Below are positions 24,364 to 35,559 of a DNA stretch of 64,000 nucleotides, in pieces; within the stretch, counting starts at the first letter, position 1, and the number at the start of each line of letters is the position of its first letter. The notes under the pieces are model-generated. The model had not been told where the DNA came from. It was given only the letters and a program-made list of their open reading frames with translations, and ran no database searches. Origin of the DNA: Cannabis sativa (lineage: Eukaryota; Streptophyta; Magnoliopsida; Rosales; Cannabaceae); the NCBI RefSeq assembly GCF_029168945.1, contig NC_083607.1:14526001-14590000 (forward strand), written 5' to 3'. Made by a program: the position numbers and the translations under genes.

Positions 24364-26246
24364 TGTTGGAAATTATTTTACCAGGATCTTAGATCTACTC
24401 ACAAGTATGTTGATGAACACCCTAAATATGAACTTCTAAAACGATTATGAAATAAACACATATAAAGTATGAGAAACCTTACATTGGGTGCAGCGGAATA
24501 TAATGACTCCTTCCGTTCAGATATCTAGCCCTTGATTCCTTTCTGTAGCAGAGCATTATCAATATCTGAACCTGGATCTCTTTCTCTCCTTCTTTAGTTC
24601 TGAAACTCCTTCTTGTTGAATGTCTTTCTTCACGATCTTCCTCACTATGATTGAGGTATCACTTGTTGTGTGTGGGCACTACTATAATCACCAAGTGGTT
24701 CGAAATTTCAAGGAAGAAGAAAGAGAAGAAGGTGGCGGCTAGGTATAGAGAGAGAAGGCTCAGGTTTTTGTCTGAAGGAAAAAGTAGAAAGTTTAGTGTG
24801 TAAATTTCCTGAAGCCTTCATTATCTATTTATAGCATTCCACTAGGGTTAGGTTTGAATTATTTGGCATTAAAATAATGAAAATATCAGATGATAAAGCC
24901 TATAAAAGTGGCCGGCCTATACAATATGGATTTGGGCCTCACTTTTTGCAATTTTGCAGTTTTACATCTCATTTTCTCAAAAACGCCAATTTTCAAATTC
25001 AACCATTTAAATGCCAATTCTAATTATTTAATAACTATAAATAATTATTAAATAATATTGTCATTTATCATATTTATTAATTGAACCATACAAAGTATCA
25101 TAATTAACAAATATACCCCTAAAACTCTTTCTTTACAATTTCGCCCTTACTTAGTGAAAAATTCACAAATAGACATAGTCTAATTTGAGAATTATAATTG
25201 ATCAATCAAAAACAATTATATGAGTCTTACAAGCAATATTATCTCAACTAGTGGGGGGACCATGGGTCTATATAACCGAGCTTCCAATAAGCAGATCAAG
25301 AATTTATAACCTAAATTCACTGACTTATTAATTCTTCGTTGAATCCACGCATAGAACTTAGAATTTCACTCTCAGTATATAGAATGCTCTATATGTTCCA
25401 CCATATAGACACATCATTAGTTATCCATTGTTATAATCCTAATTTGATCGATGATCCTCTATATGAATGATCTACACTGTAAAGGGATTAGATTACTGTT
25501 ACACCCTACAATGTATTTTATCCTTAAAACAATTAACCTCGTATAAATGATATTTTAGCTTATGTGAAATGAGTACTCCACCATTTATTTTCGTTTGGTC
25601 AAGCTCGAAGGAGATCATCCTTTACTTACTATTCGCCAGATAGAAGCTATAGATTTATGTTAGCACTCCCACTCAATTGCATTACTGTGTTCCCAAAATG
25701 TACGTATCACCCTGACCTAAAAGTAGGCTTAACTAACAAATCAAAGAACACGAATAGCCTCTTGAGATTGAGCCTAATCATAACAGGATTAAGATCATTT
25801 GATCTAGGATCAACTAGGCGATATTGACTTGAATAGATATTACGGTAAGTTTAATAAATCTAAGTCAAAGTTCAATATCGGTCCCTTCCGATGCATACTC
25901 CATGCACCCAACCTGAGCTTTACTTTAACCAATGCTCTGGAAAGAACATAGCATTTCTCCAAATGTAAATAAACTCTGTTGTAGATTATCATATCAGTAA
26001 AGCCCTGTGTCTGATAAATCTATGAAACTTTATTCACATAGTCATGTTTACTTTCCAATATGTTGACAACACAATAAACAGGATCAAGTATGTGAAAAGG
26101 GTTTCAGATGAATTCATACATTATGTACTTATAATCATGAAATAAATCATGTGAACTATACAACATTAAATGTTATTTCTGATCTATATTAATAAGTAAA
26201 TTTGATTATAGTGAAATGAGTTTTATTTAGGGCATAAAACCCAACA
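24364..26246 (-). repeat. Copia-like 5' LTR of the two-LTR element
   Basis: LTR of 1883 bases paired with 11909-13806, adjacent to the primer-binding site on its left and the CTAAG duplication on its right (26247-26251). Confidence 0.9.
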
Positions 26247-26690
26247 CTAAGATCAACCATTGATATTGACTTAGAAAGATATAACGATAAGTTTATGATA
26301 TCTTATCTAAGATTAATATCGGTCCCTTCCAATGTATACTCCTTACATCTGATACTGGTAAACTTTGCCAATGCCATGGAAAGGACATAACACTTATCCA
26401 AGGTGTAAGTATACTTTATCGCTGATTATCATGCCAGTCTAAATTCAATGAACTGACAAATCAGGGAATTAAACTTTTGAACATATAATCATGATTATAT
26501 TCCACTGTGCTGACGACACTATAATCGTGAACAAATAAATGTGTTCTGGGCTTAATAGAATTTATACATTAAGCATAATCATGAAATAAATCATGTGAAC
26601 CATGCAACATAAAATGCAATTTCTGATCTTTATTAATTAGTAAATCTGATTATATTGAAATGGGTTTCATTTAGGGCACAGAACCCAACA
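26247..26690 (-). mobile_element. Older Copia-like LTR, right part (interrupted)
   Basis: Continues the LTR broken at 9628, starting with CTAAG, and ends in CCCAACA at 26690, the 5' end of an LTR read on the minus strand. The split proves that this LTR was there before the two-LTR element arrived. Confidence 0.8.
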
Positions 26691-27033
26691 ATTTCTCACC
26701 TCCTTCATTGTTCTTCCATATTCAAACCTTGAGTGAATGAGTGTCGTGCCCACACATAGCAAGTCAAGTACTCAATCATAGTGAGTAACACGGTGGTAAC
26801 CAAACCCGAAGGAGAGAAAGAGATCCAAGTTCAGATCTTGATAATGCTCTGCTACAGAAAGGAATTAAGGGCTAGAGATCTTGAACGGAAGGAGTCATTA
26901 TATTTCGCTGCAATCAATGTTAGGTATTCTTAAACCCTTATGTGTTTATTTTCATTTTTTAGAGAATTCATATTTAGGATGTTAATTCAACATACTTGTT
27001 AGTAAATCTAGATCCTGGTAAAATATTCCCAAA
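26691..27033 (+). mobile_element. Copia-like LTR 3' fragment in inverted orientation
   Basis: Matches the 3' part of the LTR in plus orientation (compare 20880-21228), including the stretch with GATAATGCTCTGCTACAGAA, and stops within the LTR end at about 27033. It abuts the minus-strand LTR at 26690 head to head. Confidence 0.75.
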
Positions 27034-28017
27034 AGACTCAATCATTCCTCCCAAAATTAAACACTTCCTTTGGCAAGCTTACCATGATATTCTTCCAACT
27101 AGTCTCAATCTGCATAAGCGAAAGACCTTGCCTTCACCAAGTTGTTATCGCTGCAACTACCACGATGTGACCCTAGTACACGCTCTTTTTAGGTGCTCAA
27201 TTGTCCAGCAGGTATGGAATATAACCATTTTTTCTGCATTTAATACTAATCATACATCTCTTAATTGTATGGAATTACTGCACTTAGCTGTTAGCACCTT
27301 CACAACTAGCAACTTTCAGGTTTTTGTTTGTTTGCTTTGGAAATTATGGAACTGTAGGAATGAACATTTACATCACCGATTAGCTATAGTGCCCATAAAC
27401 GTACTATAGTGGACTAAAGATTACTTGGACCAATACCAACACCACAACAACCCCCATACAACTGTTATTCTTCCATCAGCATTGCAACCAGCACAGAGTG
27501 AGCCACGAGCACCATCATACAGATTAAAACTTACTGTGGACGATGCCTAAGATGCAAAGAACAACAAAATAGATTTTGGTATGGCTATTCACAACAACAA
27601 CATTGAAGTGCTCTTGACTTTGGCTATGCCATGGGCAGGCATCCATTCGCCTTTGATAATGGAAGCTCACGCCTTGCAAAATGCTCTTACTTGTTGTCAG
27701 AATCATTCCATTCAACCAGATTATATTGAATCAGATTGTAAAATACTTGTTGACTATATTTATAACAATGTTTCTCATAATCTACACCTGAATAAGTTTG
27801 TCATGGAGATTCAAAGCTTACTATCATCCCTATCTCAAGCTACTGTTGGCTACATTCCTCGAGGGGCAAATGAAGTCGCTCATCGTCTAACTAACTATGC
27901 TTTAGGTTTAGATTAGAAAGCTTTGTAAAAAAGAAATAAATTTTCTCTGTAAAATTGTATCCTCAATTCTAGTATTGTTTTTTAATGGATACACCTTTCT
28001 TCATAAAAAAAAAAATG
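27034..28017 (+). pseudogene. LINE remnant: zinc-binding (zf-RVT) and RNase H end, with 3' A-rich tail
   Basis: One reading frame from about 27034 to the stop at 27914-27916 is interrupted by TAG (27407-27409) and TAA (27548-27550). The first part has the plant zf-RVT pattern: PPKIKHFLWQA, CYRC, then HALFRCSIVQQVW. The second part has the end of an RNase H domain (RVT_3): EAHALQNAL, ESDCKILVDYI, RGANEVAHRL. An A-rich stretch at about 28007-28017 fits a LINE tail. The reverse transcriptase and endonuclease are absent, so this is a 5'-truncated dead copy. Confidence 0.85.
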
Positions 28018-28750
28018 AAATTTTTTTATATATATAAAAAAAGAAACAATAAATAAATATTTCAGGTTAATAAAAAGACATAGTTTTTTTTTTTTTTTGC
28101 AATGATTCAAAAATAAATAGTTAAGTAGGGGCAGTTGCCAAACAAATTTGTTCATACCAACGGTCACGATTAATCGTAGAGCATGAACAAATTTCAATCC
28201 TAGCCGTTGAGGTGAAGGGACGAACTTTAATATTTATTGTTAACTGCCCACTAGTTGAATTAGTTAAGGCGGAGCTTTCTGTTTCAGAGGTATAAATCAC
28301 GAGTATTTACAATAAATCGAACGGTTTAGAAAAGCCCGGGAAGCGATGGCCTGGGATCCAAGGCTCCAAACATGTTCGACATTTAACGAAGTGGACCATA
28401 TAAGAGTGCCGTTTGAGGTTTAAACTTTTGTCTCCCCCATCAAACTTTTCATATTTAACGTCCGCTAACTTATAGGGTTTCCGAAATGCCACAAAACCAA
28501 AAAAGGAATCGGTAACGGTAATTAACGGAGACGTCGGTGATTATATATTCGTTATATATATAAATATTAAATATAATAATCTTTCCTTTTACTTCTCCCT
28601 TCGTCTTTCTCTCTCTTAGTTTCAACGGGCGAGAATTTTTCGAAACAGAGTAGATTTTTTCTTCTTTCCTTCTTCATCATCTTCTTCTTCTTCGTCTTAA
28701 TGTTTCAGAGAAGGGTTTCGTATTGGGTTTGAAATTGCTGGTTTGAAGGG
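28018..28750 (+). promoter_or_regulatory. MYB3R upstream region and 5' leader
   Basis: About 730 bases of non-coding DNA before the MYB3R start. It includes six AACGG cores (see separate entry), a TATATA-rich stretch at 28540-28570 and a pyrimidine-rich leader (28580-28700) with CTTCTT runs typical of plant 5' leaders. The transcription start is not determinable by eye. Confidence 0.6.
28156..28628 (+). promoter_or_regulatory. Cluster of AACGG (MSA/MYB core) sites upstream of MYB3R
   Basis: AACGG lies at 28159-28163 (ACCAACGGTCA, 10 of 11 to the MSA consensus), 28320-28324, 28514-28518, 28524-28528 and 28624-28628 on plus, and at 28208-28204 on minus (CTCAACGGCTA, 10 of 11). This fits cell-cycle control and possible self-regulation by MYB3R proteins; binding is inferred. 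Confidence 0.65.
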
Positions 28751-31700
28751 ATGAGCTTCAGTTCGATTCCCGCCACACCTTCACCGGAACAGGTACTTTT
28801 TTTTTTCTTCACCTGGAAAATTCAGAATTTTGTTTGAATTGAATCAGTTTCACTGTTTTCTATAACGTTTCTTCGTTTTCTTGGCACGGAAGTACCTTTA
28901 ATTTATATGAACTACTGAGTGGGCTCTCGTGCTTCGTGATCATAAACCCTTTAATTCTTTGTTTATTGGATGTGATTTTGATTTTGTTCTACCTTAATCG
29001 ATCTAATAACTGATACTAAGATCTGGGTCCTACTCTTTTTCTGTTGTTGTTATCTGGATTTGGGAATTCAGAGAAAGCTGTGCTCTTTTTTCTTTTTGAG
29101 GTCTTGTTCTTATAATTCGTTTGCTGATAAGATTTGTGTATGTGGTTTGTTAGTATGAGTATGTATGCGTTTTATTTATTTATAGGATTTTGGGTTTTGG
29201 AGATAAGTGTAGAAGGATATGGCTGATGTGAAATTGGAGGAATGTTGTCTTGAGAATAAGCAATCAACAGCCGCGTCAAGTTCCTCTGTCTCCGAAGGCA
29301 GTGGTAGCGTCATTCGCAAGTCCCCCGGAGTATGTAGCCCAGCATCTAACTCTCCCTCACAATGGTACTATCCGTTAAGTCCCTTTCTATTGCAATTCAG
29401 TTAGTTAAGCTCTGTTATGCTTTACGATGATATGAAATTATTCACTTTATACAGATTTTGGATTTGTATCCTTTCCTCCTCAGTAAACATCTGCTTTAGT
29501 TCATTTCTCATTGGAGTGTGAATTTTTTTTTTCTGCCATTACTGAATTTTCAGATGGTTTTAATCCCTCTTTTTCTATGTTCATGAGCTAATTGTATATA
29601 CTTGAGTTTGTAGGAGAACCAGTGGCCCTGTTAGACGAGCTAAGGGTGGTTGGACTCCACAGGAGGTTTTTATTATTCTCTTTACTTGTTCATTTGAATT
29701 TGCTTAAGGACTTCCATGTTTATGTCTATAGGTGACTAATTGAAGACTAGCTTATCGAGCAGAACGTTTCATACTTACCTTTTGTTACATGTTCAATTGG
29801 CAACAGGATGAAACATTAAGGAGTGCTGTTGCAGCATTTAATGGGAAGAGTTGGAAGAAAATAGGTTTTTTTATTATTATTATTATTTTTATTTTCGTTT
29901 TATTCTTAAAAATTAGTGTTTTAGTTTTCAGGACACGGTTTGAAATATGACTTTTAATGTACGACCATGTATGGAAATAAATCTGATATTATTAAGTCAA
30001 AACAATGTTTGCCAAGATATACATTAATAATCCTACTTATGTTATATTGAAATAGTTGCACTAGAAGTTTATTGTGTAGAGCTGTAGTGCAGACACTGAG
30101 TATCAAGCTTCGACGAGCAGTTGCCAACATATAACTAACTTAAAGGAAGAAAAATACTTGGGCTTTTTAGTTAAATTACTTCAATATTTGTCATTTCTTG
30201 AATTACCTTATACTTAAAAACTGATATATTTGAATGTCAAGAATTTTTATTCAACCATGTCATTCAAGTCAAAGCTAGCTGCAGATCACATAGAAGAGAG
30301 AGTGGCAGACATATTATACTTGCATTGCAGATGGAAATTTCTAGGATTTTTTGATACCCTGAACCTCTTTGGTTACACTCTGATTGCATTAATGCAGCTT
30401 GTTGATATTTGGACATTTTTATGCAGCCGAGTTTTTTAATGATAGATCAGAAGTGCAATGTTTGCACAGATGGCAGAAGGTCCTTAATCCTGATCTTGTC
30501 AAAGGTCCTTGGACTCCAGAGGTTGCTACCTGATAATGCTCTTACTCTCCTGTTCATGTAGTTCATCATGCAAGAATATTAATTACGAGATATCATTTTT
30601 TTGGTTGTAGGAGGATAAAAAAATTACTGAACTTGTCAGTAAATATGGGGCAACAAAATGGTCATTGATAGCCAAGTCTTTGCCTGGTCGTATTGGAAAA
30701 CAATGCCGGGAGAGGTAGACACTCCTTAGAAGTTGTTACTTTTCCCATTACTTCTGTTTCTTAGTTCGGTGATGTTTTTCTAGTGTTATCAACTTGGGAT
30801 TTATGTACTTATGTAATAATGCTTTATGTTATGATTTCTTGCTATCATAGATTTGTTCACTGTTGTTCAGATGGTTTCATTTCTTGCTATCATAGACACT
30901 CCTTAGAAGTTGTTACTTTTCCCATTACTTCTGTTTCTTAGTTCGGTGATGTTTTTCTAGTGTTATCAACTTGGGATTTATGTACTTATGTAATAATGCT
31001 TTATGTTATGATTTCTTGCTATCATAGATTTGTTCACTGTTGTTCAGATGGTTTCATTTTTTATTGTATTGAGTAGCTTATTTATCTTAAAAGCTCTTTT
31101 TCTGATGCATCAGGTGGCACAATCATTTGAATCCGGAAATTAGAAAAGATGCATGGACAATAGCTGAGGAATTATCTCTCATGCATGCCCATCAGATACA
31201 TGGGAACAAGTGGGCTGAAATAGCTAAGGTTTTACCTGGAAGGTAATTATTGTTTGATCTAGGTGTTTCATTAAGGCAATATCTCAATTGTGAGGGCTGA
31301 AATAGCTAAGGTTTCACCTGGAAGGTAATTATTGTCTGATCTAGGTGTTTCATTAAGGCAAATATCTCAATTGTGAGGACTGAAATAGCTAAGGTTTCAC
31401 CTGGAAGGTAATTATTGTTTGATCTAGGTGTTTCATTAAAGTTTCACCTGGAAGGTAATTGTGAGAACTACCAAGTAAGGTGTTGTGATTCTCTTGATCT
31501 TGTATAATCCATCACTCACAGGATATCAGATATTAAAAGCCAATGACTTTTGGTGATTGTTGCTGTCCGTATAAGTATCCAAAATTTCACCAGGAAAATC
31601 CGTTTCTTCACGTTGTAACCCTTTTGGTGATTGTTGCTGTCATTTTAAGTATCCAAAATTTCACACGAGGAAAATCTGTTTCTTCATGTTATAACTCTTT

Positions 31701-33007
31701 CAAATGAATGCATTAATATGAATTAATTAGGCTTTTTTATTAACATAAGTTAAATCTTTATAGTAGAGGTGCAGTGAATAATATGATGAAAGGGAAACTA
31801 ATAATTTCTCATCCCATAATATACTGGTTTTGTCCCAATCTTAATATATTGTGCGTGCAGGACCGACAATGCGATAAAAAATCACTGGAATAGCTCCTTG
31901 AAGAAAAAGTTAGATTTCTTTATCAATACTGGCAGCCTTCCACCAGTCAGTAAGAGTAACTACCAGAATGGTCCAAAAGATATGAATAAATGTCCTTCAA
32001 CTAAAAAAACACCTGTCTGTTCAAATAAAGAACTTGATTCTACTGCTCATGTATTGGGTAGTGCAGCAATGTATGTGATAAATGAAGATGTCAATAATCA
32101 GTTAGACTCTTCTGGTGCTCTTTGTAGTATGCTTGGCTCATCAAGTGCTCCTCCAAATGAGTCTGCCGATTCTGAAGGTACAGAATCAAAGCCAGTATCT
32201 TCAAATATGGATCCTAGCTGCAGCAATTCCGATTCAGTAATGAAGTTTGAAAGTGGTGGAATCAACAGGGAGGCAAATATTGAGAACTGCTTGATAAGCA
32301 AACAGTCTCAACATTGTAGCCTCAACAATGAGGGAAAGTTCGACAATTGTGGATTCGACGAGGAAGTGAAAGAAGACAAAGTTGTTGGAACGCCTTCGTC
32401 TTCTGGAAGTTTGTTTTTTGGTTCGTTGTGTTATGAGCCACCACAATTAGATGCTTGTATTCCACTGGATTCAGATCTTTCCAGTATTCACTCCTTGCAG
32501 AATGAGTTCAATTCTAGTACGTATTCATCACCTGGTAGTTGCTTCACTCCTCCTTGTGTGAAGGGCCAGAGTTTCAATTTGCAGAGTCCCGAATCAGTCT
32601 TAAAAATGGCTGCCTTGACCTTTCCCAATACTCCTTCCATCTTACGAAAGAGAAAGTATAAAGAGCAAACCCCTTTGCTTCCAAATAAGAATAAGAAAGC
32701 AGATCGAGAATCTAATGGAGACATGCTTCTTGATACTCAGGAACATGATGTAACTAAAACTAATTTGGAAATGCCTGGTTCTCGAGATGGGAGTTCATGC
32801 AAGAGTTCAACTTATCATGGTATTAATTCAGTCTGCCCAAATGGTAAGGCTTTTAATGCCTCTCCTCCGTACCGCTTAAGATCCAAACGTACTGCTGTAT
32901 TGAAGTCTGTGGAAAAACATCTTGATTTCACGTTTGAAAAAGAAGGACACGAAGGAAATGTCAAGACCGTAGAATTCTCAGCGAAAACAAAGATGGGAGT
33001 GACTTAG
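28751..33007 (+). CDS. MYB3R5: Three-repeat MYB transcription factor (MYB3R3/5-type), complete, 8 exons
   Basis: Exons 28751-28792, 29213-29364, 29614-29665, 29807-29864, 30427-30521, 30611-30714, 31114-31242, 31861-33007 are all GT-AG with phases that fit, giving 592 residues. Three MYB repeats each keep three Trp: R1 about 77-126, R2 about 129-177 and R3 about 181-227, ending IKNHWNSSLKKKLD. The C-terminal half has MYB3R-specific motifs: LCYEPPQLDACIPLDSDL, MAALTFPNTPSILRKRK and SPPYRLRSKRTAVLKSVEKH. MYB3R proteins bind MSA elements and control G2/M transcription in the nucleus. The length (592) is nearer the repressor-type MYB3R3/5 than the longer MYB3R1/4, and the start MSFSSIPATPSPEQ resembles theirs. 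The symbol is thus a best guess within that pair. Introns 6 and 7 are full of tandem duplications. Confidence 0.92.
30716..31069. repeat. 177-bp tandem duplication in MYB3R intron 6
   Basis: Two almost identical 177-base copies, about 30716-30892 and 30893-31069, lie between exons 6 and 7. They do not touch the acceptor of exon 7. Confidence 0.95.
31214..31454. repeat. Tandem copies of the MYB3R exon 7 end with its splice donor
   Basis: The last 29 coding bases of exon 7 (from GCTGAAATAGC at 31214), the donor and about 50 intron bases are repeated at 31296 (period 82) and 31379 (period 83). A fourth, shorter copy starts at 31441. Each copy ends in GGAAG followed by GTAATT, so each carries an intact donor. 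Confidence 0.93.
31552..31700. repeat. 74-bp imperfect tandem duplication in MYB3R intron 7
   Basis: GGTGATTGTTGCTGTC begins units at 31552 and 31626. The units share the TATCCAAAATTTCAC segment and differ by scattered substitutions. Confidence 0.85.
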
Positions 33008-33840
33008 GGATTGAAATGTAAGTTTGAATTTTCAAACCATCTTTTTACTTTGATTTTTTTTTCCCTGTCCTTTTACATGTGCCGTTACTAGTAGTTAAAT
33101 CATATGGCTCAAAAGGAACTAGATAGATGCTCAAAAACAAATGAAATTGGAGCTGAATGTGACTATAAAGACCAGAAAATATTGATGGATTGAACACTAA
33201 TATCACATTGCTTAGAAAACAGTTACTTCGCATATATGTTAGTACTCTCTTGGTTTGACAATGTTGCCATATTGCTAATTTCATTTCTGACTCCTTTTCT
33301 GCTTGTAAACTTACAGTGATTTGAAGAGACCAGAATTCTCTTGAACCCATCCAACATATTCGTTCTGGATTGGTATCTTATGCTCCAATTCTGGAAAAAG
33401 AGAGCTGATAAGATACATAGCATTATTTTGTATACTTCAATTCCCCAAATCAAGCATATTGCAGATATCGCCTGTTTTAGTTACACGGGGCCTTTTCTTT
33501 ATTCCCCTCATACCAACATGACAAATTTAGTGGCTATTAGGCTTTCTGTTATGTGTAGAGGACAGGTACAAATTAACTGTGAAGATAGCAGCATCAACTC
33601 AATTTGTACAGAAAGAGGGGCAGTGATGCTTGGAAGGAAGATCTCCAACATGAAAGCGTAGCTTCTCATACATTTTTCAACCTTAATAATTCTATTTCTG
33701 ACCAATATTTTACAGTTAGAAAGTAGAGCTAGTTGCAGTGTAATGATGAACTGCTTTTTCTAAGTAACTTAAAATTCATGGATCTTTTTGGTGCAATTTT
33801 TTCCAATAAAAATTTGTTCTCTCCTTTCATGTCTATAAAA
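33008..33840 (+). other. MYB3R 3' region
   Basis: Non-coding sequence after the MYB3R stop. A possible polyadenylation signal AATAAA lies at 33805-33810. Short frames on both strands (up to 106 codons at 33341-33661) show no recognisable domain and are taken as chance. Confidence 0.5.
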
Positions 33841-33847
33841 GTATCTC

Positions 33848-34228
33848 TAATAGTAGCATTTTGGAGAATGTTTGGCGAAATAGAAAGTTTAGGTAGCAAA
33901 ATGTAGAGATGTTAAATTATGGGAGATAAAAGAATATTATTCTTGAAATTTGTATTGATGCCACACAATAACATTGATGCTATGTTTTTTTTTAAAAAAG
34001 ATAAAAAATTAAAGTTGCAATATATATATAATAGTTTAATAAAGAAAAAGATATTTATGTATATATTAATGTGTGAGATTATAATTATAATATTTTTAAA
34101 AGGTGTTATATTATTGGAGTGTTTTTAGATGTAAAGGTGCTAAAAATAATGTGGAAGAAAGATAAAATAAAATATATTTTTAGATGATGTAGAGATATAT
34201 AATATCTTTAAAGAATGCTACCATTGGA
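33848..34228. mobile_element. MITE-like repeat with imperfect terminal inverted repeats
   Basis: ATCTCTAATAGTAGCATT near 33851 faces the inverse of AATGCTACCATTGGAGAT near 34216-34233, giving arms of about 18 bases with few mismatches around about 350 A/T-rich bases. No transposase. The target duplication is not clear. Confidence 0.6.
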
Positions 34229-34519
34229 GATGTTTTAATATGTTATGTTATTTTATTATTATAATTCTTTTTTTTAATAATTAGTTTTGCCTCTAAAAGC
34301 TCGGATCTATCTTTTGAATTATTGGTGATATTAGAAATTACCATGGAACTATTCACATTACTAAGTGGCAATGCCATGTATAAAATAATTTGTAAATCTG
34401 TGTGACTAAATTTATTTTTAGTTTCAATACGTGTTGTACTAAATTTAAATTAATGATACCTCGAATCTAAATATTACTAAAACTCACAAGAAATTTTTTA
34501 ATGTAACTAAAATTTCTTT
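34229..34519. other. AT-rich spacer
   Basis: No supported gene or repeat between the MITE-like element and the LINE remnant. Confidence 0.4.
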
Positions 34520-35550
34520 TTTTTACCGGAAAGAACTTCATTAATCAACTTCATCTGGGCATACCCCTTTTACCATTCCTATAAGCAGCTCTTGACAAAC
34601 TTTAAAGCGTCCTTATCTAAGTTAGATAATTTCTTTTCATTAATAAAGAAAACTCTAGTTTTAAGACTTTCTTTAACTAGGGTATCAATACAATGAGGAG
34701 CCACACACTTTCACTCAAACACACACAAGTTTCGATTCAACTAATTTCTATACATAGCATTGGCCATAGCCACACAAAACACATCGGTCAAAAAGCTCTT
34801 GGGCTTCCTGCTATTCATCCATTGAATCCAATCCTCTTAATCACATGGCCATAGTTTACTACTGAGCCAATTCCCTATGAGTTGCATAACTTGCCAAGAG
34901 TAAGGACAAGAGAAAAATAGATAGGAATGACTCTCCAATTCAAGCTCATATACCGAATAAAATGGTGTATCAATAGACATTTGTCTTTTAATAAGACTGT
35001 CTCCTATGAGAAGATGACCATGAAAGGCTTGCCAAACAATAAAATAATATTTTGGAGCTGATAGATTACACCAAACAGTCCTCACAAACAATACATGAGA
35101 TTCATTCTTCAAATTTTTTTTATACATTTTACTTACCTTGAACCTATTCGCCACACAAGCCTCTTGGATCTCAACTCTGAAGAAAATCTCCCCAAGTCTC
35201 ATGAGTTTTCTCCAATACCAACTCACATCTTGTTTAAGCTCATGAGACCACACATATTGGCCTCGTAAGATACAATTTATCGACAAAATATCTTGCTTTA
35301 AATTAAAAGCCCACAAATATTTTGCAAGAGCTGGCTTATTTCATTTAGACCCATCCCGAAAACTAAGACCCCTAAATTTTCTCGGCTTACAAACACACTC
35401 TCACGAAGAAAGATGCATCTTACTCGTGCTCCCATTGTCTCCCCAAAGGAAATTCGACAAAATTGATCAATCTCCTTTGTAATCTTTTGAGGAAGCAGGA
35501 AATATTCATCTAGTAGTAACTCCTTATACCAATTAGAACTGAATTGATAA
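34520..35550 (-). pseudogene. LINE remnant, reverse-transcriptase end and zf-RVT domain
   Basis: A minus-strand frame of 159 codons (35316-34837) contains SAPKYYFIVWQAFHGHLL and SHSYLFFSCPYSWQVM, the plant LINE zinc-binding (zf-RVT) pattern with its cysteines partly lost. Upstream (35460-35320) frameshifted pieces match the usual LINE stretch before it (FGETMG, then RKFRGLSFRDGSK in another frame). It is degraded and lacks a start and a catalytic domain. Confidence 0.75.
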
Positions 35551-35559
35551 GGAGAGATT

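Larger units (their letters stand above)
11909..26246 (-). mobile_element. Non-coding Copia-like (LARD-like) element with both LTRs and nested insertions
   Basis: LTRs at 11909-13806 (3' LTR) and 24364-26246 (5' LTR), each about 1.9 kb, begin TGTTGGGTTTTATGCCC and end ATTTCCAACA on the minus strand. The primer-binding site is at 24362-24345. Target duplication CTAAG lies at 26247-26251 and, displaced by the Gypsy solo LTR, at 9624-9628. Subtracting the two nested solo LTRs leaves about 6.3 kb of internal DNA without any credible gag or pol frame, as expected for large retrotransposon derivatives moved by helper proteins. The LTR start resembles Angela/BARE-type Copia LTRs; that lineage link is inference. 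Confidence 0.88.

Noticed and set aside
33341..33661. 106-codon plus-strand frame after MYB3R
   Set aside because: Lies in the 3' region of MYB3R, has opposite-strand frames of similar size and no domain.
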